A stretch of 64,000 nucleotides of DNA from NCBI RefSeq assembly GCF_000003815.2, contig NC_049983.1, positions 18,947,180-19,011,179 on the forward strand. Direction: 5' to 3'. Position 1 is the first letter of the stretch. Every line of letters starts with the position of its first letter. The notes beneath the pieces were generated by a model that saw only the letters and a list, made by a program, of their open reading frames with translations, ran no database searches and had not been told where the DNA came from. The translations under genes were made by a program, and so were the position numbers. This document shows, one piece after another, positions 1 to 60,220 of the stretch. This stretch comes from Branchiostoma floridae. Its lineage: Eukaryota; Chordata; Leptocardii; Amphioxiformes; Branchiostomatidae.

Positions 1-1326
1 TGATATGAAAACAGACAATATGGCATTTAGATTATACAGTATTCATACTGTACATGAAATCCGATAAACAAAACATGACATGCTGTAAATGAACCTTGTA
101 TCAAAAGAATACCTATTTTGGTACATTTTATTCTTTGGAACATTTAAAAGGAAGCAGACTAGATGGCAGGCTACACAAAGACACTGCCTTGTGCATCCAC
201 ATAAAGGGATAGTATAAAGATCGGTATCTTGAACTATGAAACATTTTGTTCAAATGTTTATCTACAATCTCTCAAATACATTCAGTATCACAACTTCAAA
301 GGAACCTGCTAGGCGAAACATCTATCTTGTGCTCCATTTGACAGTTAGGCAAACTGTTGAATGTAAAGCGTGTCTCATCTCTCATGCAAAATCACAAGAT
401 CTTTGCATAGAGTTGCACAGTTAGGGAACTGGTATGGATGTGCTGGGTCTGCAGATTTAGTTGTCTTTAGTTTGAAAGTCATTTCACAAAGCTGTTTCAC
501 ATCAGGTCAAACACATGGCACCCTTTCCACACTTGTTTTGCAGGCCCTGCCAGCCATGAGGCATCGCTAGGATTAGCCGTAAGGTAATGTGTTGACTTAC
601 AGCCAAGATTTGGTCCACTGCGACAGATGGAGCTGTGTGTGATTCATGCAACAGTTTGGGTTTTACTTTTAGGGAGAGTACTTGTAATGTTACATGTACA
701 TGTGAACTGAGAGGCTCTGCATGTCTTTTCCGTCAGGTGTAGGTAGCCTATTTTTATTTCCCATAATTCGAAGGGAAACCATCTTATCTACGTAATTTAT
801 AGCAAGGCGACCAAATTTAGCGTAATTGCCTTCCTTGATTTAGCGTAATATTTATTTAGCGTAATATGTAGGGGGTTCTTCTGAATTGAGCGTAAATCGT
901 TGTCGGGACCCCACATGGAGACCCTCAACTGCATATTAAGCTTCCTGAGTTGATGACTGCAGACATCTGATGTTCTTGACTGACTGACTGACTGTATGGA
1001 ATAAGGTAGATTTAGGAATATGCTTATTACGATCAAATGTTCTTTTTTTCGATTCCCGAATGAGTTTAAGTCCTTGGAAACAGACTATTTATTACTTTTT
1101 TTCTTTTCTCCTCTCTTTGTCTTCTTTTATCTCAGAAGATGGTCAGATTCCCGCTGTCTCATGCATACAGATTGAATCAGTCACTTTGTGCAGTCCTGGC
1201 TGGACAGCTCCTATTTTTCTTACCATGCTCTAAAAAGGCAACTATTCTTTTGAACTATTCTTTCTGCAATTATGTCTTAAATGTACATGTGTTATTTATT
1301 CATGTGTTTGTGTCTATGTATATGTT

Positions 1327-1346
1327 TGTGTGTGTGTGTGTGTGTT
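1327..1346. repeat. TG microsatellite
   Basis: Uninterrupted TG dinucleotides in the 3' flank. Confidence 0.85.
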
Positions 1347-1521
1347 TCTGGATGTTGTGTTTTATTTTTGAATACAGTTGTGACAGGTAGTGAAAGGGAA
1401 GTTGTGTCACCACAAAGGTCAGGCTTACTGGATTGACAGATTGTACAGTTCCGAGGTGGTAGAACTAAGTGGTTAGTCAGAAATTACAGACATTCCAAGT
1501 CATGAAGTCAATCGAACAAGA

Positions 1522-1736
1522 TACTGTAAAAAATGCAGAAATGTTCGCGGTGGATTAATCTTCGCGGTTTTCGCGGCGGCCACTTCACCGCGAATTTAAA
1601 ACCACCGTGAATATTTTTCCATAACAGTAAGAGATAGCAGTGCATGGTGCTACCGCGAAATTAAAACCACCGCGAAAAGTCCATTTTGCTGCTACCGCGA
1701 AATTAAATCCCTGAGAACTTAAATGCATTTACAGTA
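1522..1736. mobile_element. TA-flanked inverted-repeat element with CGCGGT-rich interior
   Basis: The ends are TACTGTAAA and TTTACAGTA, consistent with a TA target duplication as for Tc1/mariner-type elements. Inside, TTCGCGGT and its complement ACCGCGAA recur (TTCGCGGTTTTCGCGG; CCGCGAAATTAAAACCACCG), giving strong self-complementarity. There is no coding frame. Confidence 0.7.
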
Positions 1737-3353
1737 CTACTTCATTGGGAGGTATTGTTTTTGGTCTAGGCAGCTAGCTAATGCTTTGGCCTCTGAAGAT
1801 ATGTGTAGTTGCTCAGGCTGATGGGAAAATATAAAGGCTGTAGAACTGAAAGAAAACTCAAAATGCATGTTTAAAATATCCTTTGCACAAATGTAGCTTT
1901 ATCGTGTAAGCATTTCAAAGAAACAGCTGATGTAATTATGTTTTATGACCTAGAAATGTAACCTGCCCTATCTGCATAATGTTTCCATTACTTCGATCTT
2001 TTACTAAAACATTGTTATTGACAGATGTCTAAAAATAGCCTTCTCCTGCAGATAAATGTATGCATGAATGAGTTTGGTGATTGCAATCAGAGGCTTCACT
2101 CAATCAATGGGAGATGCTGACATCACCTTGTTTGTGTTTTACTCTTAAAAACAGCAGAGTGTGGACAGCACATTAACTTGAGGGCCACCTGAATATGTGC
2201 AGAGGATAGGGTAGGTGTTCTGCATTCCCCCCTATTGCAGGTTTGTACAAGATTGAACTCCTGCCAACAGAATGGTGACTTATGGGGAAATCAATGTGCT
2301 TGAACACCTCATTTACCAGCGAGCCACACCCATCAAAGCGAGGAGGCCTCCACAGCCGGCCATTTCCCGTGATTACTGCCCAGACTCCCAGTGGCACCCG
2401 GCCAGCTCCAGCTTCAGCAATCTACACAACAAATGAGAGAAGTTTTAGTAGATTTAATCTGCTCGCTCCCGACCCCGGCCATTTTCTCAGGATTAGCCCG
2501 GATCTGAGCGAGGACGTTTCCCTCACAAGTCAAGCTGGGCGACACTTCGGGATGGCGTTTACGGGAGGGGGCACACGCGCGGATCGGAAATTTCCATGGA
2601 ACTAATGTGCTGTGCGATGTAGACAGCCATATTGAGTTGCCTCCTGGCCCCCGTCAATTCCGTGTGTTACGTCAAATAGCTGAATAAATCACATTTTCCC
2701 CTATAATGAAAAAGAAGGGCTGCGGTGGGTAATTGTGCAATGAACGCCCAAGCTTGTGTCGTGTAATTATGCACAGCTAAATAAGCTGATGTGCCCTACA
2801 TTTGGAGAATAATGAAATAGGTCAATGTTTTATTAGGGAGGAAGCTGGCCCAGCACAGCAGCCCCCCACATGATTTAAGGCGCCCTTAGCATCTAATGCC
2901 TTCCTTTAAGGCTTGGATTCTAATATACTGTCAAATTTCTGATGTCCCTGTGGTGCCCCGAGGGAACTTAAGACGATATTCGCGTCTCGTTGCCCAAATA
3001 TATCATGGGAGAAGAGGCCAAATTGGCCATGTGTAATCCAATGTATACATTTGTACTCATATTGTCTTTTCCTGACCCATCTATTCTGTATTTCTTGCAG
3101 TCACTTGAATAACACGTCTGTACTCAGCAGCCTCTTATCTCTAACATGGTTAACCCCAAGCTTTTAAAGAATGCCAGGTAGTTACTGTAATGCTACTGTA
3201 TACTAGACACATGTAATGTATGTGTTTGTATATATACCTTCTACATTATAGTCAACATATAGTTCATGCAAATGGTATTTCTATAGTGTTGAAAGGGGCT
3301 TCGATTAAGGCCAACGTAGGCTGGGGAGGGCTGTATTGTGATCCAAAAATCCT

Positions 3354-3412
3354 CAACAGGTAACGCTGTTGAATCCCAGAGGGATCACAAATAGTGATCC
3401 CATATGGGATTC
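3354..3412. other. Nested hairpin in the 3' flank
   Basis: GGGATCAC (3381-3388) pairs exactly with GTGATCCC (3394-3401) around AAATA, and GAATCCCA (3371-3378) pairs exactly with TGGGATTC (3405-3412) outside it. A further small hairpin, CAACAG/CTGTTG, abuts it at 3354-3371. Confidence 0.6.
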
Positions 3413-5251
3413 CGTGCAGATCCTGAAACATTAGCAGAAACGTTTATCCTGTGTCCTTTCCTATGGCAGTGTAATGCTGGGTAATATGATTTCGCACAGT
3501 TCCCATGAATCTGCATGATATGTTAATCAATCATGTACCACTTCGTCTGTTGTTTTTCGACCTTTTTCTTCAGTCACCTTGTTTACATGCTAGTTAGGCC
3601 ATTTGACGAAAGAAGAAAAGGGGCAGCTGATTTTGCCGTCAATCTCAGACATCAAAACGTCTCACTTCCTGTGATCTTGGAGATGGTGTGGATTGATCCC
3701 GGAAGAAAAGCGGTTAGTCGTGACAACGTTGCGTGAGATGCTGGGCAGATATCCTCCCGATAGTACCTCTGAAATCTTTCCGACACTTTAAAGCGACCTT
3801 GATGGATGGGCTAGTAGCTCTGCCCTGTGCCTGAAGGATGCTACAAAGAAGACGGATAACAATCTCAGACGGGATATTTGACAACATCTGACAGTGCTGT
3901 GAGTCGCTCTCCTCGCACCGAGCGATCAGGAGTATGCCGATCTGAAAGGGCGGCAAACTGTCTGACAGCACCACTTATTTTCCCGCTGTTTTCTCCCCTT
4001 GCTGCGCTGCCTCTGTGGCACAAGCTCCCCCTCCGGGTATGCATTAGTGGATAGTGGTGAGTCTCTTCATCCCGGCAAAAGGAGCTTTCTGATCTCCTGC
4101 CGGGTTTCCAGCGTGTGGTGACAGTGCTCCTGTCTCAGATGTGCCGTGTGCAGATTTATGTACCAGCGAGGTGTCTACTGATGTATTCAAAAGCTGTCTT
4201 GAAATTACATCCCTCAAGAGCTATTTTTCAAATTTTGAGCTACCAGTTTGTTGCATCTTATTTCCTGAATTGGTTCGTGTGACGTGTCTGCTCTGCAAGA
4301 GGATATTTGTCATTATTTCAAAGCACTAACATTAAGTTGAGCATTTATTATGAAAGTGCCCTTACTTTCTTGCATCATATTTGTCATATTTTACCCAAAC
4401 AACACTAACACTGTATGTGTTATATGTTGAAGACTGATTTATGTTGTGTATTGACTTGATCTCTACTGGAAGCAAAAGATTTCAGTCATCAAGAGGCAAA
4501 CTGATCAGTTGGTGTAGCACACTGTAGCTACTTGTAACATCAGGCGGAATATTGCACTAACCAAATGTTTCAATGATGTTGTAGGCAGAGACTTTACGCA
4601 AGAACCTTTATACATTGTGTATCAAGTGGTGCTAACATCTTTTCTGTCTGTAATTTTGTTTGTCTACGATATTCTTCTTTACATGTACATTACACTGTTT
4701 TTGTTGCACTGTCATTGCCATACCAGGACATAAAATACTTTGTGTACTAGATACAAATGTATGATCTATGTGTATTGAGCTTTTTGTTTTTGTACTGGTT
4801 TAGTCTCTGCTACTGGCATTTCAGCCACTCTCCCCACTTCTGACCATTTAAGTCATGTGATCATCAGAGATGGCTGTCACATTACAGCACAGTGCCAGTC
4901 ACCATTTTCACAATGCTTAAAAGGCTGGATTTGGTTATGGATTTGAGTATAATCTGTGATTTGCATCGATCACACTATAGAGGAAGTTTGTAGACTATGA
5001 CTTGTGCTGTGACAGCCACCTTGTTTTCTAGATGGGTCCTTGGAGAATGTTAGACATGGCTGGAGACCAATTATGGTTCAATTTAAGGTTACATGTAAGA
5101 TGTATGATGTATGATTATGTGTCTTGCGATTTCTGTTGAGATGAGGAAATGGCATGTTGTCTACAATTAAATGATAATATTGCAGATAATGTCTCATAAT
5201 AACATTGCCATCATATCATAAATAGTCCTATACAGAATTCATTCATCAGTT

Positions 5252-5406
5252 ATAAGCTTGTTCACAGTTTGAGGTGTGCATGCACTGTTGAATGCATTGT
5301 GGGTAATATGTCAAAGTGGAAGGCCCTTGGACATTATCTTTGTATTGGCAGGGGCACCCACAATGCATCACGTTGCATGTGCACTTCAAACCATGAACTA
5401 GCTTTT
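5252..5406. mobile_element. Foldback element, about 155 bp
   Basis: The left arm (AGCTTGTTCACAGTTTGAGG..GCATGC..ATGCATTGTGGGT) and the reverse complement of the right arm (AGCTAGTTCATGGTTTGAAG..ACATGC..ATGCATTGTGGGT) pair over about 50 bp with a short loop. It explains the open frames on both strands here. Confidence 0.75.
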
Positions 5407-7925
5407 TATCTGTCTGTGCGACTAAAGAAGAGAATACAACATGGAGAGGACAGAAGGAAACCGGTGGTTGCATATAAATAAGTTTATTTACCACATAGGC
5501 GTTGGGAGCACACCCAAAATAAATTACAGCTCTCAGACTGGACCAACGGAGCTACAAGAACTCATTCTGGTGACTACAATTGCCCACACTGTACACACAA
5601 TATTGTAAGCCAGTGATGTTGTTGGGGTGTTGGGAAGGGGGGAGGGGGGTAAATGTGGTATTTACACAGACTGCATTGTCCAAAATGGTACTTCTTCCAT
5701 CACATATGTACAAAAATCTGGTAAGGCTTCCAACACTGCTTCTCTTTTTAAGCATGCCAATTCATCTTGGCTTGTTTAACTACAATATACTGCATGCAAC
5801 AGTTGGTCATGCTGGTACCTTTACCACAAGAAGTAACATATGTCTGTGCTATACAATGTCATCATGGAAAAGCTTCCGTCCATTTCCCTTACACTCTTTA
5901 AAATTAAGTGAAATATATTAGAATCTGGCATTCCCAGGACAGTTTCAATGCCCCTAATTAAGAAAAAAGTTGGAAGTACACACATATCACAATCAGTCAC
6001 AAAAATAAAGATCTTTCAAGCTAATATAGCCTGTTAACAAATTATATTTCTCTTGTTTATAAGCAACAAAACAGTGTAACTGTTACATGTACATATTTAA
6101 ATTCTTGATACCAACCTGAACAAATAAAATAAATACTCTTCATCTCAATAACAGTTAGACACAAATATGCAACATTTTTTGCTACAAAGCTTCAGTCTCT
6201 GTGACAAGAAATGATAAAGATTTGTAGATTACTTCCTTTGAGAGCACTACTGCTATTCTAGAGGTTCCTCAGGTATTCAATACATTCAAGGTGACAACAT
6301 GTAAATGAGTTGGGCATATCAAGAAAGTTTTCTGAATGACATCACCTGCAGTCTTTTAACTTGACTAGTTAATTATGATTCTTTTCTCTACAATGTCTTG
6401 GTAGCTACCGCGTTTTTATGGCTGTTTTTTTTTCTTTTGTTGGTCGGGATATGGGAATAGGGTTTAGAAATGAATTTCATCACATACAGGCCCTGATTTC
6501 TAGAACCTTTGCGATGGATGTCAAATCTAATAATAAAGGCAAATTCTTAAAGCTATTTTATACAAAACTCTGTCATAGTGCTGATTTATAAAAGTGGGCA
6601 ATTTCATCTATGTTTTCCTACTGGAAAATACAACAGGGATCAAGCAAAAACATCACTTAAATGCCCTTGACTGAGTACTACGAATAGCTCAGAGGAACAA
6701 AGGTGCGACAGCCTTTTAAGAGTTTGTCATGGTTCCATTAACGATATCAAATTACAGCAAAGGATTCACTTGTGTCATATTTTGGATTTACAGTCACCGG
6801 AGATATGCTTCGGATAGGTTTACAGAACACAGGGTATTTTGGTTCTTTGTCTATAAATGTCGTCTAAATTTTTGCCGTTTTTATTGTCATTTCATCGTTT
6901 TACTTTCAAATTTGCTAATATGTATAATTGAAGCTAATATTCGCACCATGCGTCTTTATCATTTCTAATCACAAAGGACAATTTTACTAAAGTCATCCAT
7001 AGTAAGAACATCTTTTTTCTTCTCCAGTCCTAAATATCTTTTTTTCTTGATTAGTCTAAGTATATAAAATTGCTACTTAACATTTAAACTTGGCAAGGGA
7101 AAGGAAAGTCAGCTGACACATAAAATTTGGCAAGTTGGGCTTCTCAGATTGTCTAGATTATTTAACTACCTTTTTGCCATCTTAGTACTGTAGGAATATT
7201 TATATACATAGACAAAACAAAGAAAGGACTATCTATCTAGTAGGTAATGAGGGATACGGAATCATGCCCCCTTTAATACTCACTGTTTGATCTACATATG
7301 TTGCCCTCCTTGCTTCTCCCTTTTAACATCGTACTATAATGCTATCAGAAAATTTACGGCGAAGTGCTTTACAAGTTTTAAGTCTAGGTGAAAAGTGTTT
7401 AACATGTAACTTTATTCATAATCATGATAGTAGCACATCTTTAGAAGCCTATAATTCAATTTTTCTCTTGTGCTTTGTCATATTTTACATAGCCAGGATT
7501 CTGGCAGGAACGTTGCAATACTCCCTGTGAAATGATATACAAAAGGATGCCCACCGATGGCAACAAAAATCTCTGAACTGTGGACATACCACACATTGTA
7601 CACCAAGATGCTTGGTTACCAGTGATTTTTTTATCAAGTTTATACATATGATGGAATTGATATATATATATATTTTGTTCATGATGTAGTTCTGTCATGA
7701 TTCAAGGAGCAAGAAAGAGTATTTGGCTTTCTCTTAATGGGTAATGCTATCTATAAGTCAGAATATGTCTATTGTAGGTTGCACGAACAGCTCTTATCAT
7801 AGGTCATTCATTAGATACAATATACTTGCTCGTACACAATGATGTCTGGACTCTACACTGCATAACTACACTTGGTCAGACATGAACACTCAAAGGTGTG
7901 CTCCACCTGGCTGACAACTGTTTTG

Positions 7926-7931
7926 TTTATT
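7926..7931 (-). terminator. Candidate polyadenylation signal AATAAA downstream of Kv4
   Basis: The minus strand carries AATAAA about 810 nt after the stop codon, followed within roughly 30 nt by a GU-richer stretch (TTTGAGTGTTCATGTCTG). It is the first canonical hexamer I noticed with a downstream element. Further AATAAA words occur near 7411 and 5486, and Kv4 transcripts can have long 3' UTRs, so this is only one option. Confidence 0.25.
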
Positions 7932-8740
7932 GCGATGTAGTAGCTTTGCTTTTTTTTCCCAAACCTTCACCATCTCGAAGGCACAGTGCTCAAGACCCTG
8001 GAGCCAACCCTATCCCGTCCCATCCTGCAGACAAATAACGACAACTACATTTCTCCAGCGGAACGAGTTGGAAAAAACCAACCAGCCCCCTACAGCTACT
8101 GTGACAGATGTATATGGCGTTTTTTTTAGGTCTCTCATGTAAAAATCTTGTGCAGCATATTTTTACCTGTGTCGGCTTATCACAGTGGGAATTGTGCCTG
8201 TGCCTTAGAAGCTTTGAACGAAGAAACTTTAGTCCGGCAAGCTATAGGGTGATAACTGAAATGTACAAGAGTAGGTAACTGTCTGATACTGTGGCTAATA
8301 CAAGTGTGACTTCTTTCTTTTGTCTCCTCCCAGCATTGACTGCATTGCCTCAGTCAACTGTCGTCTTTCCTTCTGTTACATGGTAACTTATATAATGGAA
8401 ACATCTGTCCCCACAACACACACGTGAGGCTCTACAAGCAACATGGTCACAAAATTTGGCTAGAAAGACCATGGCCAGATTGCTTTACCCACTACCAATT
8501 GAGATTCTCTCTACATTCTCTGGAGTTGTTATTTTCTTCTGAGCACCCTGTGTGTCTTGCAGTACAAATCAAGAGTTCAGGGTTGATAGAAAATTCCTTT
8601 CTCTATGGCAGAATTCTCATCCTGGAGTGACTAGTAGTCCCCTACTTTCTAGCAGTAAAATGCAGTGCACATGCTGTTTGCATTCATGGCTTTTATACTC
8701 CCTGCATCCTCAGTGAAGTGACGTATGAACAGAATCCTCC

Positions 8741-56125
<47,385 letters not shown>

Positions 56126-56267
56126 AGTTCACACAGAGCGAGCTCGCTGCCTGTAGATGAGCTGAAGCTGGGGGCTCTCTTGCTGCAATAGCGGCACAGG
56201 TGCACCCCGCCTACATCCACTGCGGAGCCGCTACAGCGCACGGGTTCATCCTCGCCTTCCCTGGTTC

Positions 56268-56310
56268 CTAATGACGCTGTTTGTGTTTAAACTGTCTCCC
56301 CTTATAGCCG
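56268..56310 (-). promoter_or_regulatory. Candidate core promoter for the Kv4 gene (TATA-like plus initiator-like)
   Basis: On the minus strand CTATAAGGGG (TATA-like, 56306-56301) is followed about 34 nt later by GTCATTAGG, which resembles an initiator with its A at 56272. This would give a 5' UTR of roughly 147 nt before the ATG at 56125. The call rests on spacing and loose consensus only; a TATA-less start elsewhere is equally possible. Confidence 0.22.
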
Positions 56311-59300
56311 GGTAACCTGATATCCGACGGTCAGTACTGTTGTGGTCGGCCTCGGCTCTCCACCATCAGGTTGACAGCAAATAATACTGCTTCCCATCGC
56401 CATGATTGATAATTAAGAATATTCTCCAGCCATGCATCTCTAATAAAACGGAGAATATAGGATCAGTTCCGGGACTACGAGAAATATACACATTGCAACG
56501 TATAAGTAAGAATTCTTGTTCACCTGTAGAATTATCTCGGATATTTGTGGGAGAATTCAAGCTAATTTGTCCATACAGCACGTACGCTATGTAAATGGTC
56601 GATGACAAAGCCCGCCCGGCCCCCGATTGAAACCGCGATTCTCCCCACCCGCCTATGATGATGTCAAACGCAAGGTGCAACAAACGGATTACCAGACAGG
56701 ATTGGCCGGCAATGCCCACTCGATATCATTAACATATTGTTTAATAAACAACCTTTGTGCCTCACGCTTCCGCTGGTAAAATAATTAGACGATCTTTCCA
56801 CCAAAAAGCCACAATATTACGTCCCTAATAGAAAATTTAAGGGTATAGTTCCTAGCCGGGGTACATAATTTCGTCCGCGTATCAGCTTCCTGGGTGATAT
56901 CAGATATCGGGTATTCTGGTGGTCTTTATTGTGCCATCTACAGTAGTTCATCAACACATGCAAATGAGACATAAAGGTGCTATTTTTATGCTGTCAGGCT
57001 CCTCGGATGTGTTTTTCCAGTGTGTGGGAGGGCGACAGCCGGTTTGAACAAACGGATTTACATCATTTCCCTTTACGTCGTCAGACTGCCAAAACCGTCT
57101 CGGCGGCACCACATTATTTTCTTCCTGTTGGAAAGCCCGACTTTCTACATATTTCTTTCAATTTGTGTGCATTGCATTATCTTGTTTGCTTGCATTATAA
57201 GTTGGTGTAGTATTTTTTTCGATTAAGATATGCAAATAAGCTCGCGTCATCTGACTTCCAGGGTTTTCCTTTTTGCTGCAGTCCCGAGTTATATCGGTAC
57301 GATTCCAAACTGTGTGGGCATTGATTTCCAGTATCATGCCTCGCGCTAATTCAAGGGCAATAAAACTGTAAGATAACCATTATACTCAGAAAAAAAAACT
57401 TATTTCCATTATCATACAATAGATATAGATGACCTTTTGCTTTTATATAAAACCAAAAACTTACACGAGGACACTGTTGCTTTTCTAGGCAAATTGGGGG
57501 TCTAACCATTGCCTTGTATAGGCCGAAGCAACAACATTACTATCATGATTTATTCAAAGTAACGTTATTGACCCCTTTCCAATAGTAGCGTTAAAACTGG
57601 CGCACTGGGTATTACGAACTTTTCTTGGCATCAGACATTAAACCATTTTTTGGCAATTTTTTTGACATTACCATCAACATGGTTAGGTCTGAAGCGGGTA
57701 TAGTCTACACACCGAGGGTTTCCGTGGGTTTGGCTCGCATTAGGCGGTGTGTTGACTGCGTAGGTACGCTGCACCCCTAGGCTACGACCCCAAGTGGGCC
57801 CCGAATCTCTACGTCTATGCGTGATAGCAAGAAATAGTTGATAACCCTGCCCGGGATTCCAAATCCCCTGGGACTAAATCGCAACAGCTCCATCCCTCAG
57901 ATATATTGGCCCGCCCTAATTGCTTAAATTTCGATAACCGATGTAGTGGTGAGATATTCCCATCCATATTGTGCGTCAGCCGAACGCTGTGCTGCAGTTT
58001 TTAACTGGTGCGCATAAAAAAGGGCCTCTGTCAGTCTGGCCACTGAAACATGCAAACAGACGAAGCTTAAAGGGTACTTGACGCTGCACATAACCGGACG
58101 TTTGTGCTTTGTATGCGCATACTAGGTAACGTACGAACTAAGAATCTCTCCCGGTTGGCTATAATGTCGGGGTGAGGATTGATGGAGCTGTGGGCAGCCT
58201 CTGCGTTTGCGTCACAGCCTAGCAACCGTTGCTACCTTGTTTCCTTCAGGTTCTGAGGAGGGGGCCGCACCAGCAGGGTGACTGTTTGGGCTGCGGTTAT
58301 GGCGATTCTAAGAACGCGCACGGAAAGAGGAACACGAATCGACGCAATCCTCATTATCTGCCATAAACAAAAACTATATCTGTGTCTTGAATAAAGCGGG
58401 CTATTTTAGGATAATCTAGAGTTCTCGCACTGGTGTTGGGTGCCAATAAGAAAGGGGCCTCCCATGGCAGAGACGTGCTTACAGGTGTCAGGAGGCCAGC
58501 CTATCAAGAGCTCCGGATTGGCACACGTTGCCATTAATCTTTAATTGATTACAAATTGATAAAGTCAATATTCGAACGGAGACCACAGATAACCCACCCT
58601 CTGATACACAATGGTTGCACGAGTGCAGGTGAAACAATTTGCACACAATCTGGGCGATGTTGCACGCCGTTTTCTCCTCTAAACACACCCCATTGGGAAT
58701 TACGGAACACATCGCACGCAGTTCGACTGCTGAAAATCATTATCATGTCATCTTTAGACGCTTTCTTTGCAATCATAAGGGCGGGCGGAACAGAACACAA
58801 TATAGAATCGAAAGGCGCTCACAATCCTTCTGAAATGTCTGTGTTTCATTGCACCTTGCGTCCTCATCTCTACAAACGTACCTTAATATTCCCTTATCGC
58901 CGTGATTACGTATATTACGTACTAATAGGTCGTGGTCGCACACACATCAGACATGCAGTTATATCATGCCATATCACGGTGATCAACACTCAAACAACAC
59001 TCTCTGACGGGAATGCGAATTCTAGCAACTCTCTCTCTCCTCTACCCACCTCACACCGAAGATCAGCCCTGCGTCAAAAGGAGGATGGATCGTGCGCACC
59101 AAGATTTACCTCAAACCTCGCGAAGGAAGGAGCTCGGGGTCCTTCAAGAACGCTGCACGGAAGAAAAGTACCGGCATGCAGCACGGTGGAAGACTACGTC
59201 GTGTGAAAGAAAACGGGGTGACAGTAAAAGACTTGCGTGCAAAACAGCCGAGTGGAGAAGACCTGGGGAAAAGGTCTCCGTGTAAGGAAGGACCCGGAGG

Positions 59301-59744
59301 TAGAATCCAGCGAGGCGCCTAGGCACGGAGCACGGGTATCACCGCCTCCCTGCGGATATAGGTAGTCATTGTAGCAATCGACAATTTCCTCCAGATGATT
59401 GCGGGAGAGGGGTGTGGCTTCCCCGTGCCTGTGCATGCGCGCTGACTCCGCCGACTGACACCTGCTGGATTGTTGGTAATGGAATCAATACGGGCACTTT
59501 TAGGCATACGGCTTACTAAGAGGGAGCATCCGTGGCGAGGGAACATGCACGACATCTGCGCACAGCTCAGAGTCGGGCCACCATTGTCAAGTTGAAGAAC
59601 ATGATGTGTTTCTGTGAGTGTGTGTTCTGAGTGGAGACTAGGACGCTCTTCACTGCATGGTATGTACTCTCCACATTGGTTAGGACTACAGCTATAAGAT
59701 TTTATGTCATTCTAGTAGATAGGGCGATAGGCTATAAATGATAT

Positions 59745-59772
59745 CTACCTACATGTAAGCGAATGTAGGTAG
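59745..59772. other. Perfect 10-bp-stem hairpin in the 5' flank
   Basis: CTACCTACAT and ATGTAGGTAG are exact complements separated by GTAAGCGA. Confidence 0.6.
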
Positions 59773-60040
59773 TCAGCAGGTAGAGTACGAAATTCCCTTA
59801 AAGAACCTTTTAGGACCAGTTTTTTGCTGCAATCAACCATATCATATGCGCATGACTGATGTGTATTTTATCCCCTTTATGTCCACATTAGCTGTAAGTA
59901 GTTCCAACTTCCCGTCGTGTTCAGACAGAAGGGTACAATCGGTATTGGTTCTTTTAGATTTTGATAATCCCGGATGTGGTTTGAAAGTACTGTGGGCGCA
60001 CCTCGAGTTCTGATAGTCTACATGTACTTGGATGACAATA

Positions 60041-60220
60041 CGCTGTAAAATTATTTGCTTTCTCGGTAGGAGCGGAAATGATGTTTTTGCGGTTTTGCAA
60101 ATTCGCGGTTGAAACGATGATTTCCTGCAGTACAAGGGAATAATTTGCGGTGTCATGAATTCGCGGTGGAGAGGTCATCGCGAAAATAAAACCACCGCAA
60201 AAGTTTAAATATTTACAGTA
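60041..60220. mobile_element. Second CGCGGT-type inverted-repeat element
   Basis: It runs from CTGTAAAA near 60043 to TTTACAGTA at 60220 with interior words TTCGCGGT and CGCGAAAATAAAACCACCGC, the same design as 1522-1736 but more decayed. Confidence 0.65.

Larger units (their letters stand above)
1..8740. other. 3' flank of Kv4, including probable 3' UTR
   Basis: There is no supportable coding region. The part nearest the stop codon (about 5.5-8.7 kb) is AT-rich and may be 3' UTR in part. Recognisable pieces are the TA-flanked inverted-repeat element at 1522, the foldback element at 5252, the nested hairpin at 3354, a TG microsatellite at 1327 and a GC-richer, repeat-poor block at 2.22-2.96 kb. 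Confidence 0.7.

Noticed and set aside
58220-58234. TAGCAAC-C-GTTGCTA palindrome as an RFX X-box
   Set aside because: The half-sites point outward, opposite to the canonical X-box arrangement.
58556-59206. A 216-codon open frame on the plus strand upstream of Kv4
   Set aside because: It has no recognisable domain, signal peptide or splice context, overlaps another open frame on the opposite strand, and lies in GC-richer DNA where long chance frames are expected.
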